From contig NZ_BAABHK010000023.1 in NCBI RefSeq assembly GCF_039542055.1, positions 58,823-122,822 on the forward strand: a DNA stretch of 64,000 bases, written 5' to 3'. A program made the translations under genes and the position numbers. Positions 24,117 through 32,174 of the stretch are shown in pieces. This stretch comes from Actinoallomurus vinaceus. Lineage in GTDB: Bacteria > Actinomycetota > Actinomycetes > Streptosporangiales > Streptosporangiaceae. Positions within the stretch are counted from its first letter, which is position 1, and every line of letters starts with the position of its first letter. The notes beneath the pieces were generated by a model that was not told the origin of the DNA, did not search any database, and was given only the letters and a program-made list of their open reading frames with translations.

Positions 24117-25760
24117 TCAGGCGATGTTGAGCTCGGGCTCGGCCGCGATCTCCGCCTCTTCGGCTGCGACGGCGGCGTTGACCTCTTCGCTGGACACGGC
24201 GATCCGTACGGCGAAGAAGTAGACGGCCAGGGAGAACGCCGCGACGGTGAGGATGTCCACCCACTCGGGGAGCACCTTGTTGCCACCGTAGCGGCCCAGG
24301 GCACCGATGACGATCATGCCGATGAGCCACGGCCAGACCCACATGCTGGCGGCCCAGTTGAGGTGCGTCCGCTCCGCCGAGGGCCTCGTCACCCGGGTCA
24401 CCGTGAAGATCACCAAGCCGAGCACGATGGCGAGTCCGAGCTTCCACTCCGCCTGGAAGCTGGACCAGTAGATGATCAGGTTGGCCGCGATGAAGGCGAT
24501 CGGCGCCAGGACCTGGTGCGCCGGGAGACGGTACGGCCGCACGCGCTCCGGGTCGCGCATCCGCAGGGCGCGCAGCGCGATCGGCCCGAACGCGTACATG
24601 ATCGCGGTGGCGGACGTGACGAGACCGACCAGGGACTGCCAGCTCGGGAACGGCAGGAACGCGATCTCACCGACGACGAAGGCGATGAGGATCGAGACGA
24701 CCGGCACGCCCTTCCTGCTGACCTGGGCCACCGGGCTCGGCACCGACCTCTCCCGGCCCAGCGCGTACGACAGCCGAGACGACGTCGCGGTGTACACCAG
24801 GCCCGTCCCGGCCGGAGAGATCACCGCGTCGGCGTAGAGCAGGACCGCCAGCCAGGAGGCGCCGGCGCCGATCGCGAGGGTGGCGTACGGGCCGAAGTCG
24901 CCCTTGCCCACGGGGTTCGCCCAGCCGTGCACGAGGTTGGCGGGGTTAAGGGCGCCGATGAACGCGATCTCCAGCAGGATGTAGACGACCGTGCCGATCG
25001 CCGTCGCCGTGATGACCGCACGTGAGACGTCCTGCTGGGGTTTTCTCGCCTCGCCGGCCATCTGGATGGCCTGTTCGAAGCCCTGCAGGGCGAAGACGAC
25101 ACCGGCCGGCAGCGCGGCGAAGATGCCGTGCGCGCCGAACGGCATGAACCCGCCGCCCGCCGTGAAGTTGGACGCGTGGAAGGTCAGGAGCAGGAGGACC
25201 ACCACGGTCAGCAGCGGGATGGCGGTCTTCCAGAGCACGGTGATCGAGTTGGACTCCGCCAGGAGCTTCACGCCGAAGATATTGATGATCGTGAAGAGCA
25301 GCATGAAGACCGTGGCGATCGCGAGGCCGGCGCCGGTCAGCGTCCCGTCGGTGTGCAACAGGGTGATGTTGTTCTTCACCCAGCTGATGTGGTCGCAATA
25401 GGACAGCGTCGCCTCGACCTCGATCGGGGCGATCGCCACCGCCTGCACCCAGGCCATCCAGCCCGCCGTGAAGCCGGCCAGCGGCCCGAACGCGAAACTC
25501 GGGAAACGCGCGGTGCCTCCGGCGATGGGGTAGGCCGCGCCGAGCTCGGCGTGCACCAGGGCGAGGAGGGCCAGCATGACGGCGGCGAGGATCCAGGACA
25601 GGAGCGAGGCCGGGCCGGCGAGCGTCGCCGCCGTTAGCGCCCCGAGCAGCCAGCCGGAACCGATGATCGATCCGAGCGATACGAACATCAGTCCCCAGAA
25701 ACCGACGTCCCTCCGTAGGTGTCGTCCCGAATCGACGGATCCGGTGGTCGTGGGCGCCAT
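24117..25760 (-). CDS. APC-family amino acid permease
   Basis: A 546-residue transporter of the amino acid-polyamine-organocation superfamily with about 12-14 membrane segments. The first helix carries FVSLGSIIGSGWLLG, the conserved unwound TM1 motif that binds the substrate alpha-amino group. Later landmarks are the long amphipathic loop GEARKPQQDVSRAV and FGPIALRALRMRDPERVRPYRLP. The C-terminus is acidic (Glu-rich), probably cytoplasmic. The ATG at 25760 follows AAGGGGG; an ATG-type start upstream would add a basic extension and lacks a site. The substrate is not predictable. Confidence 0.9.
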   Translation of the reverse strand: MAPTTTGSVDSGRHLRRDVGFWGLMFVSLGSIIGSGWLLGALTAATLAGPASLLSWILAAVMLALLALVHAELGAAYPIAGGTARFPSFAFGPLAGFTAGWMAWVQAVAIAPIEVEATLSYCDHISWVKNNITLLHTDGTLTGAGLAIATVFMLLFTIINIFGVKLLAESNSITVLWKTAIPLLTVVVLLLLTFHASNFTAGGGFMPFGAHGIFAALPAGVVFALQGFEQAIQMAGEARKPQQDVSRAVITATAIGTVVYILLEIAFIGALNPANLVHGWANPVGKGDFGPYATLAIGAGASWLAVLLYADAVISPAGTGLVYTATSSRLSYALGRERSVPSPVAQVSRKGVPVVSILIAFVVGEIAFLPFPSWQSLVGLVTSATAIMYAFGPIALRALRMRDPERVRPYRLPAHQVLAPIAFIAANLIIYWSSFQAEWKLGLAIVLGLVIFTVTRVTRPSAERTHLNWAASMWVWPWLIGMIVIGALGRYGGNKVLPEWVDILTVAAFSLAVYFFAVRIAVSSEEVNAAVAAEEAEIAAEPELNIA

Positions 25761-26128
25761 AGGGCCCCCTTTCGCGAGGTAAAACCGGCGTATGGCGGAC
25801 CCGATACGACGCATGCCACGTCCCACCCATGTCGGGCCAACCGACTAAAAACGTGTTAATCGACGTTAGGGACAAGCCGCATTGCGCGTCAACGTCGCAG
25901 GCAGACTAAATCGATCCAGGTTGCAATGCAAAGAGGAGCCAGCGCATCAGCGGGACATAAGGCGATCATTGCGACCAGCGTGACATAGGCCGCCGAAAAG
26001 CCGTTGCGACCTGCAGTTACCCATCCGCCGGCCATCGCCAGGTATTGGGTAAGCAAAGAGCGATCTACCCAATTTTTACTGGATGTAAACTCGACAAGTT
26101 CGCCGTCATCGGAGAGGATGCGGGACCT
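25761..26128. other. Intergenic stretch with a plus-strand terminator
   Basis: It holds the promoter region of the permease and no gene. AT content is higher than in the flanks. There is a short palindrome TTGCAATGCAA near 25920 and a complete intrinsic terminator (listed separately) reading toward the right, although no plus-strand gene precedes it. Confidence 0.45.
26044..26077 (+). terminator. Intrinsic terminator without an upstream gene
   Basis: ATTGGGTA (26044-26051) pairs with TACCCAAT (26066-26073), followed at once by further Ts to 26077. It points rightward. The nearest gene on each side is on the minus strand, so it may end a small RNA transcribed from about 25880-26040, or act as a barrier. 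Confidence 0.6.
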
Positions 26129-27298
26129 TTATCGGCAGGGTCGGCGGACGCGCAGTCGCCAGAGGGAGGTCACCTCGGCGGCGCGAGCGGCGTGCAGCGG
26201 ATCTGCCGGATCGGCGGCACGGGGGTGGCGCGGCCGTACGTCCGACCGGCCGATGATCTCCAGTCCCGCGCCCTCGATCGCGCCGAGCAACTCGGCGCGG
26301 GACCGCAGCCCCAGATGTTCGGCCAGGTCCGACAGCACCAGCCAGCCTTCGCCGTCCGGCTCGAGATGCCCGGCCAGGCGGTTCAGGAAGCCGAGGAGCA
26401 TCCGGCCTCCGGGATCGTAGATCGCGCGCTCGAGCGGCGAACTCGGCCGCGCCGGCACCCACGGCGGATTGCACACCACCAACGGCGCGCGTCCCGGCGG
26501 GAACAGGTCGGCCTCCACGACCGTGACCCGGTCCGCCAGGCCGAGCCGCGTGAGGTTCTCGCGGGCGCACGCGAGCGCCCGCGGGTCCTGGTCGGTCGCC
26601 ACGACCCGCTCGACGCCCCGCCGCGCCAGCATGGCGGCCAGCACCCCGGTGCCCGTGCCGATGTCGAACGCCGGCGCGCCGGCGGGCAGTGGCGCCTGCG
26701 CCACCAGGTCGACGTACTCGCCGCGCACCGGCGAGAACACCCCGTAATGCGGGTGGATCCGATCCCCCAGCGCCGGGATCGGCACGCCGTTCCGGCGCCA
26801 CTCGTACGCGCCGATCAGCCCGAGGATCTCGCGGAGCGAGGTGACCGACGGCCCGTCACCGGGGCCGTACGTCTCTTCGCAGGCCCGTCGCACGTCGGGT
26901 GCCCGCCGCAGCGGGATCGCGTGGTCGGGTTCGAGCGGCACGAGCAGCATGCCGAGCACACGGGCCCGCTGCGACTGCGCCTGACGGTGGAGATGGAAGG
27001 CCTCGGCGGGCGACGGCGCCGGCCGATGGCGCCGTCTCCGTACGGCCCTGCGCGGGCGGCGGTCCGCGCGGCGTCCCATCGCGCCGAGCAGGTCGCGGGC
27101 GACCACGAAGTCACCGCGCCAGAGGAGGGCCGCACCCTCGCACGCCAGGTGGTAGGCGTCGTCGGCGGTCATGCCATCGTCCGCGACCACCACGCGCCGG
27201 GGCGGCGGCGCCCCGTTCTCGGACCGCCAGCGGACCGAATACGACACCCCCGCCTCGGTCCAGTGGACGACCTGGCGTGCTTCCACGCTCCGCTCCAT
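26129..27298 (-). CDS. Class I SAM-dependent methyltransferase (HemK/RlmG-like)
   Basis: A 389-residue protein. The C-terminal half is a Rossmann methyltransferase with motif I DIGTGTGVLAAM, an acidic post-I Asp (VVATDQDPRA) and the VCNPPW motif that marks N-methyltransferases acting on a planar amide or amino group (PrmC/HemK, RlmG, RsmC). The N-terminal half (about 1-150) is specific to actinomycete members and contains an Arg-rich linker. The target could be a protein Gln, rRNA or a small molecule. No ribosome-binding site precedes the ATG, so translation may be leaderless. Confidence 0.83.
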   Translation of the reverse strand: MERSVEARQVVHWTEAGVSYSVRWRSENGAPPPRRVVVADDGMTADDAYHLACEGAALLWRGDFVVARDLLGAMGRRADRRPRRAVRRRRHRPAPSPAEAFHLHRQAQSQRARVLGMLLVPLEPDHAIPLRRAPDVRRACEETYGPGDGPSVTSLREILGLIGAYEWRRNGVPIPALGDRIHPHYGVFSPVRGEYVDLVAQAPLPAGAPAFDIGTGTGVLAAMLARRGVERVVATDQDPRALACARENLTRLGLADRVTVVEADLFPPGRAPLVVCNPPWVPARPSSPLERAIYDPGGRMLLGFLNRLAGHLEPDGEGWLVLSDLAEHLGLRSRAELLGAIEGAGLEIIGRSDVRPRHPRAADPADPLHAARAAEVTSLWRLRVRRPCR

Positions 27299-27477
27299 TG
27301 CCAGGAGGTTAGGGAGAAGGCGGGTCTCCCCTCAATCGAATTACCCGCGAGAGCCCGGCGGTCACGCCGAGGCGGCGTCGAGCGGCCCTGCGCCGCCCGC
27401 CGACCGACGGCAGCCTAAAATGCACCACTTCGTCCGACGATCACCCTTAAGAAACAGTTTCGTCCGCTCTGTGGCTG

Positions 27478-27489
27478 GTTACCGGTAAC
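27478..27489. promoter_or_regulatory. 12-bp palindrome upstream of a methyltransferase gene
   Basis: GTTACCGGTAAC is a perfect palindrome about 90 bases before the start of the Methyltransf_19 gene, in an otherwise AT-richer gap (27299-27577). It may bind a TetR- or MarR-type regulator; no such gene is adjacent. Confidence 0.35.
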
Positions 27490-27577
27490 AAACTTATTCT
27501 TTTCCGGCCGAAGGCGGAGACCGGCGGCCACCGCACGGGTTAGATTGAGTCGCACCTGGCGGGGGCTGGAGGTGCCT

Positions 27578-28366
27578 GTGGCGGAGCAAGCAGGGCTGCC
27601 GGGGGGCGTCGACGCCCGCACGCCGACCGACGCACGCGTGTACGACTACGCGCTCGGCGGCAAGGACAACTACGCCGTGGACCGCGTCCTGGCCCATCGG
27701 ATCCTGTCCGTGGCTCCGGAGGCACGCAACCTGGCGGCAGAGAACAACCGCTTCGCGCGGCGCGCCGTCCGCCACCTGCGCGCCGCGGGCGTACGCCAGT
27801 TCCTCGACATCGGCTGCGGCCTGCCCAAGCGCGTCAACGTCCACGACCTGGCAGGTCCCGAGGCCCGGGTCGTCTACATCGACTACGACCCGGTCGCCGT
27901 GACGCACTACGAGGCGACGCTGTCCGGCGGGTCGTCCGCCGCCGTCGTCCACGCCGACGCCCGACACCCGGAACAGATCCTCCGCGACCCGGTCGTCGCC
28001 GGCATGATCGACTTCGACCGGCCGGTCGCGCTGCTGTTCACCTTCCTGCTCCACGTCATCGACGACGAGGAGCACCCGGCCCGGATCGTACGGCGGTTCC
28101 GCGACGCGGTCGTCCCGGGCAGCCATCTCGTGATCTCGCACGCCACGTTCGAGGGGAAGACACCCGAGGCCGTCGAGGCGGTGGAGGACATCTTCGCGGA
28201 GCTGCGCGAGTCGCTCACGCTGCGCGGGCGGGAGGCGATCACGGGGTTCTTCGACGGGTTCGAGCTCCTCGAGCCCGGCCTGGTCCTGGCCCCCGAGTGG
28301 CGACCCGACCGGCCGTACCGCACGCCGTCGGGCTGGCTGCTCGCGGGGGTCGGCCGCAAGTCCTGA
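27578..28366 (+). CDS. SAM-dependent methyltransferase (Methyltransf_19 family)
   Basis: A 262-residue protein of the actinomycete-specific S-adenosyl methyltransferase family PF04672, which is strongly expanded in these genomes and mostly uncharacterised. The diagnostic N-terminal motif is TDARVYDYALGGKDNY, followed by NRRF-like NNRFARRAV, the SAM-binding loop LDIGCGLP and VYIDYDPVAVTH, and VISHATFEG. The GTG at 27578 is five bases after GGAGG; a TTG at 27545 would be an alternative. The substrate is unknown. Confidence 0.88.
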   Translation: MAEQAGLPGGVDARTPTDARVYDYALGGKDNYAVDRVLAHRILSVAPEARNLAAENNRFARRAVRHLRAAGVRQFLDIGCGLPKRVNVHDLAGPEARVVYIDYDPVAVTHYEATLSGGSSAAVVHADARHPEQILRDPVVAGMIDFDRPVALLFTFLLHVIDDEEHPARIVRRFRDAVVPGSHLVISHATFEGKTPEAVEAVEDIFAELRESLTLRGREAITGFFDGFELLEPGLVLAPEWRPDRPYRTPSGWLLAGVGRKS

Positions 28367-28376
28367 CATCGCAGAA

Positions 28377-28405
28377 AGGGCGGGGGCGCCGCGCGCCCCC
28401 GCCCT
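28377..28405. terminator. Bidirectional hairpin terminator
   Basis: AGGGCGGGGGCGC (28377-28389) and GCGCCCCCGCCCT (28393-28405) form a perfect 13-bp GC stem with a three-base loop between convergent genes. Confidence 0.85.
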
Positions 28406-28420
28406 GTCCTCACCGCAGCC

Positions 28421-29029
28421 TCAGCGGATGTTCTTCGGACGGTACGCGTGGTACTGGCTGCCCTTGCTCAGCCCGTACGTGACTTTGTGGTAGTCGGTGC
28501 CGTACCCACCGTGCTGGTCAAAGGCCATATAGCCGATGATCTTGTTGTGGTGCTTCTTGTCCCTGACCCACTTGTAGAAGATCACGACGTGGCGGGTGCG
28601 GTTGTTGCCCGACGCGTCGATGACCAGGTCGCCCCTCAGCAGCGCGGACATCCTGATGGGCGTCGAGTAGGTCTTCGTCGCCAGCGCGACGGTGTTGGGC
28701 CCCGGCTTGGACAGGCCGAGCGCCATCGACGCGTACCCGGAGCAGTCCGTGCGGTAACCGCCGTGGTACTTCTTCTGGCTGTACGGGACCCGGTTCTTCT
28801 TGCCCGGGTGCCAGGTTCCGGCCCGCAGGATCACCGTGCGTCGGCTGATGGGGGCGGCGGCGGCCGAGACGTCCTGCGCGGCCGGGCGGGCGGCGGCGTG
28901 GAGGGCCGCCGGGGCGGCGGGGGCCGGGGTGGCGCCGGCGGACAGGCCGAGCGCGGCGGCGGTGCCCAGCGCGACGGCGCCCAGCGCGGCGGCGCCGATC
29001 CCGACTCGGAGCGTACGAGACGCGGTCAT
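28421..29029 (-). CDS. Secreted papain-fold (NlpC/P60- or CHAP-like) protein
   Basis: A 202-residue exported protein. The signal peptide covers about residues 1-35 (Ala/Leu/Gly-rich, ending near an Ala-Pro-rich segment). The mature domain has the Cys of an NlpC/P60-like catalytic triad in TDCSGYASMALGL, the downstream RGDLVI beta strand typical of CHAP/NlpC, and the His in RHVVIFYKW. It may therefore cut peptidoglycan peptides or act as an amidase. The ATG follows TAAGGAGC. It is divergent from a longer paralogue at 29394 whose corresponding Cys and His are replaced. Confidence 0.75.
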   Translation of the reverse strand: MTASRTLRVGIGAAALGAVALGTAAALGLSAGATPAPAAPAALHAAARPAAQDVSAAAAPISRRTVILRAGTWHPGKKNRVPYSQKKYHGGYRTDCSGYASMALGLSKPGPNTVALATKTYSTPIRMSALLRGDLVIDASGNNRTRHVVIFYKWVRDKKHHNKIIGYMAFDQHGGYGTDYHKVTYGLSKGSQYHAYRPKNIR

Positions 29030-29393
29030 GAAGCTCCTTACGTGAACACTGATGGGGGTCTTCGGCCGTTCCGCGAGCGTCGCATGAGCCCCGCGGCGAT
29101 CGGCCAGCGGCCACGCTAGGGAGAGAAGTCGCCGCTCCACCATCGGTATCGGCCATTAAGGGACAGAGCAGGAATCCCCGAGGCTCTGAACAGCTGAGAC
29201 ATCCACTTTTTGGGACATGCCCGAGACAGTGGGACAATGGATCCCGGCTCCCGACGGACGCGAACCTCCCTCACGCCCGCTTCGATCGTGGCGACTACGG
29301 TCGGCGTCCGGATGCTTCGATAACGGTGAACCGTATAGTGCCGCTCCCCGTCATAGGCACAATCGGCTTTCGACCCCAAGCCGAGGGAGAACA
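29030..29393. other. Promoter region shared by two papain-fold paralogues
   Basis: No gene is seen. Around 29199-29238 the motif (G/A)GACA recurs four times at 9- to 15-base spacing (GAGACAT, GGGACAT, GAGACAG, GGGACAA), possibly repeated activator sites. Confidence 0.35.
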
Positions 29394-30566
29394 TTGGACC
29401 GAAGACAGATGACGCGGACGCGTGTGAGCCGGACCCGGCAGCTGCGCCCGTTGCCCGAGAACCTCCCCCAGACCACCCGGACCCTGCTGGAGGAGCTGCG
29501 CGCTCTGAAGGACCGCTCCGGGTACGACCTCCGCGCGCTGGAGGGGAAGACCTACGCGAGCCGCTCGTCCTGGGGACGCTGGCTCAGCGGAGAGACCTGG
29601 ATCCCCTATGAGGCCGTCGAGACCATGGCCGAACTCTGCGGCGGCGACAAGAAGCGCCTCCGAGCCCTGTGGCACCGCGCGGACGACGACCGCCGGACCC
29701 TTCCCGCCACGGAGCCCGCCGGCGGCACCCCGCCTCCCGCGGAGGAGAAGCCGGAAGGGGCGCCGCGCGACGACACCGCGTCGGCGATCGAGGCGAGTGG
29801 TGGGCGCGATGACGCCACGGGGGCGGCCCATGAGGACACCGTGGGCACGGCGCGCGATGACACCGCGCGTGTGGCCAGTGCGGACAGCTCGTTGGAACGG
29901 GCGGCGCGTGAGGACACCGCGGAGGAGGTGGCACGCGATGACACCGTGCCGGAGCGTCCCGGCGCGGCTGCTCGGCGGACCGGCGGAGCGAGGCAGCGGG
30001 TGCTCCATATCGGCACCGCGCTCGGCTGCTGTCTCGCTACGGGCGCGATCGGCCTGGCCACCGGCCTGTCGCTCCGGCCGGAACCGGCTCGGCGACCGCA
30101 TCCGGCGCCCACCTACGCGCAATGGATCACCCGGTCCCAGATCCTCGCGCGCGCTTTGACGTGGCATCCCCAGAGCGAGCAGCGCGTCCCGTACGACCAG
30201 TCGAAGAGCCATGACGGCTACCGCACGGACGGCTCGGGGTACGCCTCCATGGCGCTCGGCCTCCCCGCGCCGGGTCCCAACTCGGCCGACCTCGCCTGGG
30301 GCGGCTACACCCGGCAGATCCCCCCGTCGAAGCTGCGGCCCGGTGATCTGATCATCAATGCCACCGGCTTCGCGAGCACCCGGCAGGTAGCGATCTTCGA
30401 GAAGTGGGCGAACGCCGCGCACACGGCCTACTGGGTCTACCAGCAGCGCCGCATGTACGGCACGGATCACCTGGTGCTCCGCAACGACCTGTCGGCGACC
30501 AGCCCTTACCATCCGTACCAGCCGCTGAACATCCACGAACAACCGGCGGCCACGCCCTCCTCCTGA
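29394..30566 (+). CDS. HTH-transmembrane protein with degenerate papain-fold domain
   Basis: About 390 residues. An N-terminal XRE-like helix-turn-helix (about 20-90, with YASRSSWGRWLSGETW) is followed by a charged linker (about 100-190) in which RDDTA/REDTA-type five-residue motifs recur six or seven times. A single membrane segment comes next (GTALGCCLATGAIGLATGL), then an outer domain closely similar to the divergent papain-fold protein. In this copy the catalytic Cys is Gly (TDGSGYASMALGL) and the His is Gln (RQVAIFEKW), so it cannot be a thiol hydrolase. A one-component membrane sensor that binds a wall ligand and signals to DNA is a plausible reading. TTG 29394 follows GAGGGAG; ATG 29409 is an alternative. 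Confidence 0.72.
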   Translation: MDRRQMTRTRVSRTRQLRPLPENLPQTTRTLLEELRALKDRSGYDLRALEGKTYASRSSWGRWLSGETWIPYEAVETMAELCGGDKKRLRALWHRADDDRRTLPATEPAGGTPPPAEEKPEGAPRDDTASAIEASGGRDDATGAAHEDTVGTARDDTARVASADSSLERAAREDTAEEVARDDTVPERPGAAARRTGGARQRVLHIGTALGCCLATGAIGLATGLSLRPEPARRPHPAPTYAQWITRSQILARALTWHPQSEQRVPYDQSKSHDGYRTDGSGYASMALGLPAPGPNSADLAWGGYTRQIPPSKLRPGDLIINATGFASTRQVAIFEKWANAAHTAYWVYQQRRMYGTDHLVLRNDLSATSPYHPYQPLNIHEQPAATPSS

Positions 30567-30620
30567 GCCGCCCGGCCCAGGACGGGGAGCGGGCGGCCGC
30601 CGATATTGAGAGAATGACGT

Positions 30621-31481
30621 ATGGGCTTGATCTCGACGGTCGGCATCGTCCTTCACCCCGAACGCGACTGTAAGGGCGTGATCGACCGGATCACCGGATG
30701 GGCGCGTGCCCGGAACGCCCAGGTCCTCGGCGTTCCGGGCGAGGTCGCCCGCATCGACGGTGATGTCACCGCCGTGGAGCCCGACGACCTCGCCGAGCAC
30801 GCCGACCTGATCGTCAGCCTGGGCGGGGACGGCACCATGCTGCGGGCCATGCGGCTCACCTGCCGTCGGCAGACCCCCGTCCTCGGCGTCAACCTCGGCC
30901 GCCTCGGCTTCCTGGCCGAGATCGATGTTCCGGAGCTGGACGCGGCGCTCTGCGCCATCGACGAGCACCGCTTCACCATCGAGACGCGCAGCGGGCTCCG
31001 GGCGACCACGGGCGGCGTGGACTCGGTCGCCTTCAACGACGTCGCCCTGGCCCGCGTGCCCGGCCACGGCCTGATCGTCGTCGAGGTGTGCGTCGAAGGG
31101 AACCCGTTCGTCCGGTACGCCGCCGACGCCGTCGTCGTCGCGACGCCCACCGGATCCACGGCGTACAGCTTCTCCGCCGGCGGGCCCATCATCTCGCCCA
31201 GCGCCGAAGGGCTGCTCGTCACGCCGGTCGCCCCGCACTCGGCGTTCAACCGCGCGCTGTTCCTGTCCCCGCACGAGAAGCTCGCGCTGCGGGTCCTGCC
31301 GACCAGCGGCGACGTCGCCGTCGAGGCCGACGGCCGGCTCATCGGCAACGTGCACCCCGGCGACATCCTCGACCTCGCGGCGCTGCCCGCCGCCGCCAGC
31401 GTCATACGGCTCGGGCAGACGACCTTCTACCAGCGCGCGCAGCGGCGCCTCCGGCTAACGGGCTCCGCCGAGGCCGACTGA
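30621..31481 (+). CDS. nadK: NAD kinase
   Basis: Phosphorylates NAD to NADP. The 286-residue protein has the kinase motif LIVSLGGDGTMLRAMR, the NLGRLGFLAEI strand and the second conserved block AVVVATPTGSTAYSFSAGGPII. The length matches bacterial enzymes. In most actinomycetes a second NAD kinase lies between a TlyA-type methyltransferase and recN; here no such neighbours occur, so this may be a second copy. It starts at ATG 30621 after a weak GAGAG site. A dispersed repeat follows its stop. Confidence 0.93.
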   Translation: MGLISTVGIVLHPERDCKGVIDRITGWARARNAQVLGVPGEVARIDGDVTAVEPDDLAEHADLIVSLGGDGTMLRAMRLTCRRQTPVLGVNLGRLGFLAEIDVPELDAALCAIDEHRFTIETRSGLRATTGGVDSVAFNDVALARVPGHGLIVVEVCVEGNPFVRYAADAVVVATPTGSTAYSFSAGGPIISPSAEGLLVTPVAPHSAFNRALFLSPHEKLALRVLPTSGDVAVEADGRLIGNVHPGDILDLAALPAAASVIRLGQTTFYQRAQRRLRLTGSAEAD

Positions 31482-31493
31482 CGGGCCGCAAGG

Positions 31494-31546
31494 GCTCTGG
31501 GAGCGCGGCGCCCAGAGCGCGCTACGAACAAGATCCACCGGACGCG
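31494..31546. repeat. Dispersed hairpin repeat, copy 1
   Basis: A hairpin GCTCTGGG (31494-31501)/CCCAGAGC (31511-31518) is followed by ACGAACAAGATCCACCGGAC (31524-31543). The 20-base core recurs inverted at 32071-32093 and direct at 48406-48428. This copy lies just after nadK and could act as its terminator. Confidence 0.7.
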
Positions 31547-31627
31547 CCCTAGAGTTCGGTTGTGGCCGCGGCCGAAGGGGCGTGGCCGTGGGGCCGCCGT
31601 CCTCCCAACGAACAGGAGTGCGAATCG

Positions 31628-32038
31628 ATGATCCGTCGCTGGAACCCTGCCGGTGTCGCGCGGCCCGTCGGGCAGTACAGCCACCTGGCGGCCGTACCGG
31701 CCGACCATGAGCTGGTGTTCCTCTCCGGCCAGCTCGGCCTGTTGGAGGACGGCACCCTCGCCGGCCCGGACGCCGAAGCCCAGACGCGGCAGGCGTTCGC
31801 CAATATCGGCCGGCTCCTCGACGCGCTCGGGGCCGGGCCCGCGAACCTGGTGAAGCTGCTGACGTTCGTGTCCGGCACCGAGCACCTGCCCGGCAGCCGG
31901 ACCGCGCGGGAAGAGGTCTTCGCGGACTGGTATCCCGACGGCGACTGGCCCGCCCACTCCCTCATGGTCGTCGCCGGGCTCGCCCGGCCGGACCTGACGG
32001 TCGAGGTCGAGGCCGTCGCCGCCGTACCCCGGAGCTGA
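31628..32038 (+). CDS. RidA/YjgF family protein
   Basis: A 136-residue member of the Rid family (reactive enamine/imine deaminases). It has the family beginning (PAGVARPVGQYSHLAAV), LVFLSGQLGL, QTRQAFANIGRLLDALGA and the late VEVEAVAAV strand. The typical active-site Arg of RidA in the RxxxxVxxLP segment is not obvious, so it may belong to one of the Rid subfamilies without imine deaminase activity. ATG after AGGAG. Dispersed repeats flank it in inverted orientation. Confidence 0.83.
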   Translation: MIRRWNPAGVARPVGQYSHLAAVPADHELVFLSGQLGLLEDGTLAGPDAEAQTRQAFANIGRLLDALGAGPANLVKLLTFVSGTEHLPGSRTAREEVFADWYPDGDWPAHSLMVVAGLARPDLTVEVEAVAAVPRS

Positions 32039-32070
32039 CGGAGCCGGGTCGACGGCGCGGCGCTGCTGGG

Positions 32071-32132
32071 CGTGTCCGGTGGATCTTGTTCGTGGCGACG
32101 CCGGGCGGCCGGGCAAAGATCCATCGGACGCG
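32071..32132. repeat. Dispersed hairpin repeat, copy 2 (foldback)
   Basis: GTCCGGTGGATCTTGTTCGT (32074-32093) is the reverse complement of the core seen after nadK. Its first 14 bases can fold back on AAGATCCATCGGAC (32117-32130) with one mismatch, giving a long stem. It lies after the Rid gene stop and before the IclR promoter. Confidence 0.7.
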
Positions 32133-32174
32133 TCCTTAGCCCTGTCGGGGTGGTCCTGCGGATATTCTCGCGAT

